Shown in pieces: positions 4,922 through 6,339 of a stretch of 6,339 bases of DNA. Origin of the DNA: Candidatus Gastranaerophilales bacterium. Lineage in GTDB: Bacteria > Cyanobacteriota > Vampirovibrionia > Gastranaerophilales > Gastranaerophilaceae. Numbering within the stretch: position 1 is the stretch's first letter; each line of letters begins with the position of its first letter. The DNA lies in NCBI GenBank assembly GCA_947632315.1, contig CANROV010000116.1:1-6339 (forward strand). The letters are read 5' to 3'. The position numbers and the translations under genes are program-made. The notes beneath the pieces were generated by a model that did no database searches, was not told the DNA's origin, and saw nothing but the letters and a program-made list of their open reading frames with translations.

Positions 4922-5917
4922 ATGGAAGGATTTGAAAGCTGTAGTTATATAGAACACGGAATGGTTTTAGACCATTGTAACAGAATAAGGGTCTGCAACA
5001 ACTTTAATCCCAGATACGGCGGACGACCGGTAATATATGGAAATTACCACGGTGAAAAAATTGATTGGAAAGACTTTTTCAGGATAAAAAGAGAGTTAAG
5101 ACAAAAATTCAGAGAAAAATCGTGTCCTGAATTGTGTACAAATTGCGTTAATATAGCACACAAAGCCTGGGATGATGACGATTATATAGACTACTTACTG
5201 CTAACGCCATGGGTGCCTTGTAATTCTCACTGTATATATTGCAGTGCGCCAAGAGATGAATATGTTTTAAAAAATACAAAAGTATATAAAGTTTTACCGT
5301 TAATCAAAGATATGATAAAAAATAATATTTTAAAAAAAAGCGGAACTATTGATTTTGCGGGCGGAGAACCTACTATATACCCTGAATTTGAAGCATTACT
5401 TAATGAATTTGTTAAACACAATTTCCAAAAAATTATAATTCATACAAATGCAATAAAAAGAAGTAATTCAATAATAAAAGGTTTAAAAAAAGGAGTTGCG
5501 AGAGTTCTTGTTTCTGTTGATGCGGGTTCAAAAGAAGTACATAGGAAAGTAAAACAAGTTGAATCTTATGACAGTGTTTGGAAAAATGTCAAAGAATATG
5601 CAAAAAGCCAGCCTAAAGACGCCAATTTTGTCAAAACTAAATATATAATTGTTCCGGGTTTAAATGACAGCGAAGAAGAAATCAATATTTGGCTTCAAAA
5701 AAACAGTGAAATTAAAATAAAAAGTGTTGTACTTAATCTGGATTTTAATTGGATAATGAACAATGTTAATGCTGATTTAATGCCGTTATATAATCTTATG
5801 AATTACACTATAGCTAAAGCAAAAGAATATGGATTAAGATGTGAATTATACGGTCAAATATTTCAGGTAAAAAGAGAAATTGAACATACATGTGAAGAAA
5901 ATATAGCAGGATTTTAA
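4922..5917 (+). CDS. Radical SAM protein 3 with N-terminal SPASM-like Cys domain
   Basis: A 331-residue paralog. CNSHCIYC (C100, C104, C107) is the radical SAM motif and AGGEPT (146-151) the GGEP motif. VSVDAGSKEVHRKVK and YIIVPGLNDSEEEI match protein 1 nearly residue for residue, so proteins 1 and 3 are closer to each other in this half than to protein 2. N-terminal Cys: C7, C19, C25, C68, C72 and C75. The shared ones are C7, C25 and the C72/C75 pair. It lacks the double Cys at 24-25 seen in the other two. The C-terminus carries a further Cys (HTCEENIAGF). The ATG lies 8 bases after the previous stop, with AGAGGGA (4912-4918) overlapping that stop. Role: a third enzyme of the same pathway or a partner subunit; substrate unknown. 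Confidence 0.92.
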   Translation: MEGFESCSYIEHGMVLDHCNRIRVCNNFNPRYGGRPVIYGNYHGEKIDWKDFFRIKRELRQKFREKSCPELCTNCVNIAHKAWDDDDYIDYLLLTPWVPCNSHCIYCSAPRDEYVLKNTKVYKVLPLIKDMIKNNILKKSGTIDFAGGEPTIYPEFEALLNEFVKHNFQKIIIHTNAIKRSNSIIKGLKKGVARVLVSVDAGSKEVHRKVKQVESYDSVWKNVKEYAKSQPKDANFVKTKYIIVPGLNDSEEEINIWLQKNSEIKIKSVVLNLDFNWIMNNVNADLMPLYNLMNYTIAKAKEYGLRCELYGQIFQVKREIEHTCEENIAGF

Positions 5918-6339
5918 ATGAAAATAACAGTTTACGAAAAAAAGGATTATGAAACAGATATAATCAAAAAATTTAATCAAAATAACGATATAGAAATTAT
6001 AACAACAGATGATATACTTAACGAAAATACAATAAAATTATGCGAAAATTCAGAAGCTGTTTCAATACTGGGTTATAGCAAGTTAAATTCCGTAATACTG
6101 GACAAAATAAAAGAAGCAGGTATCAAATACATAGCAACAAGAACAATAGGTTTTAATCATATTGATGTAAATTATGCAAAGAAAATCGGGTTAAAAGTAT
6201 GTAATGTTTCTTATGCTCCAAACGGCGTTGCTGATTTTACCGTTATGCTTATGCTAATAGCCGTCAGAAAATATAAACCTGCTATGTGGAGGCAAAACGT
6301 TAACGACTATTCGTTAAACGGACTAATGGGTAAAGAAAT
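5918..6339 (+). CDS. D-2-hydroxyacid dehydrogenase (VanH/D-lactate dehydrogenase-like), N-terminal part
   Basis: The first 140 residues of an NAD-dependent D-isomer-specific 2-hydroxyacid dehydrogenase, cut by the right edge. The catalytic-domain segment ATRTIGFNHIDVNYAKKIGLKV (from about residue 73), then SYAPNGVADFTVMLMLIAVRKYK and YSLNGLMGKE, follows the layout of VanH and D-lactate dehydrogenases. These reduce 2-keto acids such as pyruvate to D-hydroxy acids in the cytoplasm. The window ends just before the expected GxGxxG nucleotide-binding motif, so the catalytic Arg, Glu and His are not visible. ATG 5918 directly follows the TAA of radical SAM protein 3, with CAGGA (5907-5911) 6 bases upstream, so it belongs to the same operon. 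Whether it acts on lactate or on another keto acid made or used by the radical SAM enzymes is unknown; no ligase typical of van clusters is in view. Confidence 0.88.
   Translation, partial: MKITVYEKKDYETDIIKKFNQNNDIEIITTDDILNENTIKLCENSEAVSILGYSKLNSVILDKIKEAGIKYIATRTIGFNHIDVNYAKKIGLKVCNVSYAPNGVADFTVMLMLIAVRKYKPAMWRQNVNDYSLNGLMGKE

Noticed and set aside
1..6339. CRISPR arrays, tRNA/rRNA genes, insertion sequences, attachment sites
   Set aside because: No regularly spaced repeats, tRNA-like cloverleaf, transposase motif or flanking repeats were found by eye.

Overview
The window is an AT-rich bacterial segment with all convincing genes on the + strand. It has housekeeping genes on the left and an accessory, radical-SAM-rich block on the right. 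Low GC, TTG start use, strong AAGGAG-type ribosome binding sites, a DUF1858 redox-disulfide protein and three oxygen-sensitive radical SAM enzymes suggest an anaerobe. The bifunctional-nuclease (DUF151) C-terminus next to rplI, in so AT-rich a context, makes me lean towards a gut Vampirovibrionia/Gastranaerophilales (non-photosynthetic cyanobacterial lineage). A Clostridia-like origin is not excluded, and this placement is inference only.

Left part (1-1242): the C-terminus of a DUF151 bifunctional-nuclease-family protein; an intergenic stretch with a -10-consensus promoter; a 65-residue DUF1858 protein with a CxxC; a good sigma-70-type promoter; and rplI (ribosomal protein L9).

Middle part (1243-2893): about 360 bases after rplI contain no ordinary gene but much structure. 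There is a possibly folded RNA segment, a 17-codon ORF with a good ribosome binding site, a strong intrinsic terminator, and a 27-codon ORF whose ribosome binding site begins four bases after the terminator T-tract. A segment inside the 17-codon ORF is almost a copy of the terminator's 3' arm and can pair with its 5' arm. The layout therefore looks like a ribosome-controlled transcription attenuator. Downstream lies an unrecognised membrane-anchored protein that reads as two ORFs. The two frames join at an A6 tract forming the heptamer A AAA AAT. One extra A would restore a single protein of about 429 residues, so this is either a one-base deletion (or sequencing error) or a -1 frameshift site.

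Right part (2917-6339): a likely promoter, then three tandem paralogous radical SAM proteins of 324-331 residues with zero to eight bases between genes. The start of a VanH/D-lactate-dehydrogenase-like 2-hydroxyacid dehydrogenase follows directly on the third stop codon. Each radical SAM protein carries about 75 residues in front of the radical SAM core with a conserved C...C...CxxC pattern. That pattern resembles a SPASM-type auxiliary iron-sulfur domain placed at the N-terminus instead of its usual C-terminal position. The tight packing says the four gene products act together, but the substrate cannot be read from this window. No RNA genes, CRISPR array, insertion sequence or attachment site were seen.
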